A program made the translations under genes and the position numbers. Under the pieces are notes generated by a model. The model was given only the letters and a program-made list of their open reading frames with translations. It was not told where the DNA came from and did no database searches. Below are positions 62,624-64,000 of a DNA stretch of 64,000 nucleotides, in pieces; within the stretch, counting starts at the first letter, position 1, and the number at the start of each line of letters is the position of its first letter. Origin of the DNA: Cenococcum geophilum 1.58 (taxonomy: Eukaryota > Ascomycota > Dothideomycetes > Gloniales > Gloniaceae); the NCBI GenBank assembly GCA_001692895.1, contig KV748176.1, positions 5,113,092 through 5,177,091 on the forward strand, read 5' to 3'.

Positions 62624-62815
62624 TGTCATGGGACGGGGTAGTGGCTATAAGACGTATGTATTTAAGGAGTCTATAAGACGTTATGCGATCGATCGTAAGG
62701 GTCAAGGGCGTAAGGAGGTGATATACCTACGCGTAGCTGATATAAGCTATACGCGAGGTGTATATAAGAGTACGGGGCTCTCCTATGGAGGCCTCTGCGG
62801 TAGGGTTCCGTAACA
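62624..62815 (-). repeat. Gypsy-2 5' LTR (right)
   Basis: This is the same 192 bp length as the left LTR. On the minus strand it is followed by TTACGTTGCGCC, the primer-site position, which does not start with the usual TGG. Confidence 0.94.
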
Positions 62816-63217
62816 GTTATATAGCTAATATATCTAATATTAAAAAAGCTAAGGCTAGGTAAACCTTTAATACTAATAACTCTAAGTAGATCCTACTTTA
62901 TACCTTTATATTAATTAGGCTGTCTATTAACCTATAGCGCATAAATTATACTATTATAGTTAAGCTAAGCTATAAGCTTTTAGAGGTAAAGCAACTATTT
63001 ACTTAAATAGATTAATAAGGATAGACTAAGCCCGTCTACCATAGTATTATTATAGCTAATTAGAAGTCGAGTATTAAATAGAGGATATTAAAGTTAACTA
63101 AATTTACGTTGTTACTGCATAAGTTGGTATATAAGGAGAAGGCTAATTTAAGCTTAAAAGTAGGCTAAGGCAAGAAGGAAGACACTAAGACTATTTAATA
63201 CTAGTAATAATTATAAG

Positions 63218-63438
63218 TGTTAGACTTATAAGGGGATATTACGTAGCTACGGTTCATAGATAGTATGATAATTATTATTCTTATTAATTAATTCTTAAAG
63301 AAAGGGGTAAGGAACTTAAGGTTCCTCACCACTAGTGCCGCGACGGCACGTGACGGCAACTTGCCGTATGTAACGGCAACTTGCTATATATGGTAGTAAT
63401 ATACCTTATATAGTAACTACTTGCCTTTATTTCTAACA
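63218..63438 (-). repeat. Copia-4 3' LTR
   Basis: This 221-bp LTR, on the minus strand, runs from TGTTAGAAATAAAGGCAAG to AAGTCTAACA. It shares with the Copia-3 LTR the AGGAACCTTAGGTTCCT-type palindrome and GGCACTAG. It is longer because of a duplicated ACGGCAACTTGC stretch (about 63,352-63,391). Confidence 0.75.
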
Positions 63439-63627
63439 CTAGCAACTCTTCTTTTATAGTTGCCATCTATATATATATACCGCTTAACTAGTATAATAAA
63501 TATTAATCCTCCTTACTTACTATTGCTATTATAATATAAGTCTCGCTATTCTAAAATTTGCCTCTTAACACGTAGTGCTTTCTTACTTAGGAGTTATAGG
63601 TAAATATTATGTTCACAAGGCCGTTAA

Positions 63628-63705
63628 GGCGCTAGTAGTAAGTAAGCTAATAGCGATTTTCTATCCTAGGGATAGAAAATCCTAATTAGCTAGATTAAGT
63701 TAGGC
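63628..63705 (-). repeat. Module A in Copia-4
   Basis: The palindrome core at 63,655-63,681 has arms GATTTTCTATCCT and GGGATAGAAAATC around one A. Flanks GTTAAGGCGCTAGTAG and CCTAATTAGCT match the Copia-2 module on the plus strand, although Copia-4 codes on the minus strand. Confidence 0.8.
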
Positions 63706-63734
63706 TTCCCCTCTAAAAAAGTTTTAGTAAGAGA

Positions 63735-63790
63735 ATCTAACTAATTAGATAACTTTAACCGCTAGTTAAAGTTCCTAAATATCTTAAGAC
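63735..63790 (-). repeat. Module B in Copia-4
   Basis: The palindrome core at 63,751-63,773 has arms AACTTTAACCG and AGTTAAAGTT-type. Flanks GAATCTAACTAATTAGAT and CCTAAATATCTTAAG are nearly the same as at 56,812-56,865 in Gypsy-2. Confidence 0.82.
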
Positions 63791-64000
63791 CTTATATAAC
63801 TATAAAATTTCTAAGGACTCCCTTTTAACCTAACCTTTAACTTATATATATAGAGTATTTATATTAACAAACGTCTCTAGTGCCTTATTTAGGTTCGCCT
63901 TTATTATTACATCTACTAGGTTATCTTAGCCATTAATTTATTAAATTTTAAAGAGTTTTTAACGCTTATAGGATTACTAAAGTACTATAATATTAATTAT

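Larger units (their letters stand above)
56473..62815 (-). mobile_element. Gypsy-2: Ty3/gypsy (chromodomain) LTR element, fossil, in the SNF2 gene
   Basis: This 6,343-bp element on the minus strand has 192-bp LTRs and TSD GTTAT (56,468-56,472 and 62,816-62,820). From right to left there is gag (about 62,500-61,000, with a zinc-knuckle-like region near 61,130-61,050) and protease (about 60,850-60,400). Reverse transcriptase follows (about 59,990-59,330, with a readable YLDD at about 59,541-59,530), then RNase H (about 59,200-58,700), integrase (about 58,350-57,500) and chromodomain (about 57,200-57,000). Module B lies in the 3' non-coding part, and a purine tract is next to the left LTR (the 3' LTR). 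It is broken but less A+T-shifted than Gypsy-1. LTR differences are about 15, all transitions. Ambiguous bases occur near 60,029-60,086 and 61,237-61,310. Confidence 0.92.
52936..63217 (+). pseudogene. SNF2-family helicase gene, RIP-degraded, split by Gypsy-2 and cut by Copia-4
   Basis: The plus-strand frame starts at ATG 52,936. An N-terminal part of about 550 codons ends in a low-complexity, charged Lys/Ser/Asn-rich linker (about 53,700-54,480). The SNF2 ATPase domain follows, with a GKT-type Walker A (SAGKT, about 54,739-54,756, from an original GLGKT-like motif) and an ILAPS-like motif (about 55,078-55,095). The helicase C-terminal domain runs to 56,472. It resumes after Gypsy-2 at 62,821 with the conserved IDRIGQT-like motif VI (about 63,005-63,026) and an IEERIL-like stretch. 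The gene is then cut by the Copia-4 LTR at 63,218. It belongs to the chromatin-remodelling or DNA-translocase family; the subfamily is not identified. Dozens of TAG/TAA codons are present. It is divergent from the UPF1-like helicase, with Copia-3 between them. Confidence 0.82.
63218..64000 (-). mobile_element. Copia-4: Copia-3-related element, fossil, 3' end only (runs off window)
   Basis: On the minus strand the end of pol (RNase H, 64,000 to about 63,800) is followed by modules B and A and then a 3' LTR (63,438 to 63,218). The sequence aligns with Copia-3 from about 50,960 to the LTR. It inserts into the 3' part of the SNF2 gene. The probable TSD on the left is ATAAG (63,213-63,217), with its partner outside the window. 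It is broken by RIP-type mutation. Confidence 0.85.

Overview
This window looks like a gene-free, A+T-rich repeat block from a filamentous ascomycete. Almost every reading frame is full of TAG/TAA, and CpA is replaced by TpA on both strands. That is the signature of repeat-induced point mutation (RIP), a fungal silencing process that makes C-to-T changes in duplicated DNA. Paired LTRs differ almost only by transitions, which fits. I see no intact host gene, tRNA or rRNA.

Left part (1-30,334): a tetranucleotide microsatellite is followed by an old Ty3/gypsy element, Gypsy-1, of about 7.8 kb net. It has been spread over 21.7 kb by four later insertions, each with a target-site duplication (TSD): Copia-1 (TSD GTTAT), Copia-2 (TSD TTAAG), a poly(A)-tailed antisense retroposon carrying a minisatellite (13-bp TSD) and an orphan solo LTR (TSD ATTAC). 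Its 3' side continues into a second copy of its tail plus a third LTR. That LTR is itself split by Copia-1b (TSD GTAAT).

Middle part (30,335-45,580): a minus-strand Copia-5 3' fragment and a 30-bp minisatellite are followed by degraded genes that are not LTR elements. These are an unidentified minus-strand gene, a minus-strand Plavaka-type (CACTA-like, fungal) DNA transposase, an unidentified plus-strand coding-like stretch, and a large minus-strand UPF1-like superfamily 1 helicase with three CCHC zinc knuckles.

Right part (45,581-64,000): Copia-3 (TSD GTTTT) sits in the gap between the UPF1-like helicase and a divergently oriented SNF2-family helicase gene. The SNF2 gene is cut by Gypsy-2 (minus strand, TSD GTTAT) and then by Copia-4 (minus strand, running off the window).

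The most unusual signals are two short palindromic modules in the 3' non-coding parts of otherwise unrelated LTR elements. Module A has a 27-bp palindrome core and occurs in four Copia elements, in both orientations relative to coding. Module B has a 23-bp palindrome core and is shared by a gypsy element and two Copia elements. Also notable are an antisense reading frame in the Gypsy-1 tail, a hairpin in the Copia-1 LTR that looks kept by compensatory change, a strongly repeated TTACGGACC word in Copia-1, and the head-to-head pair of helicase genes next to a Plavaka transposase.
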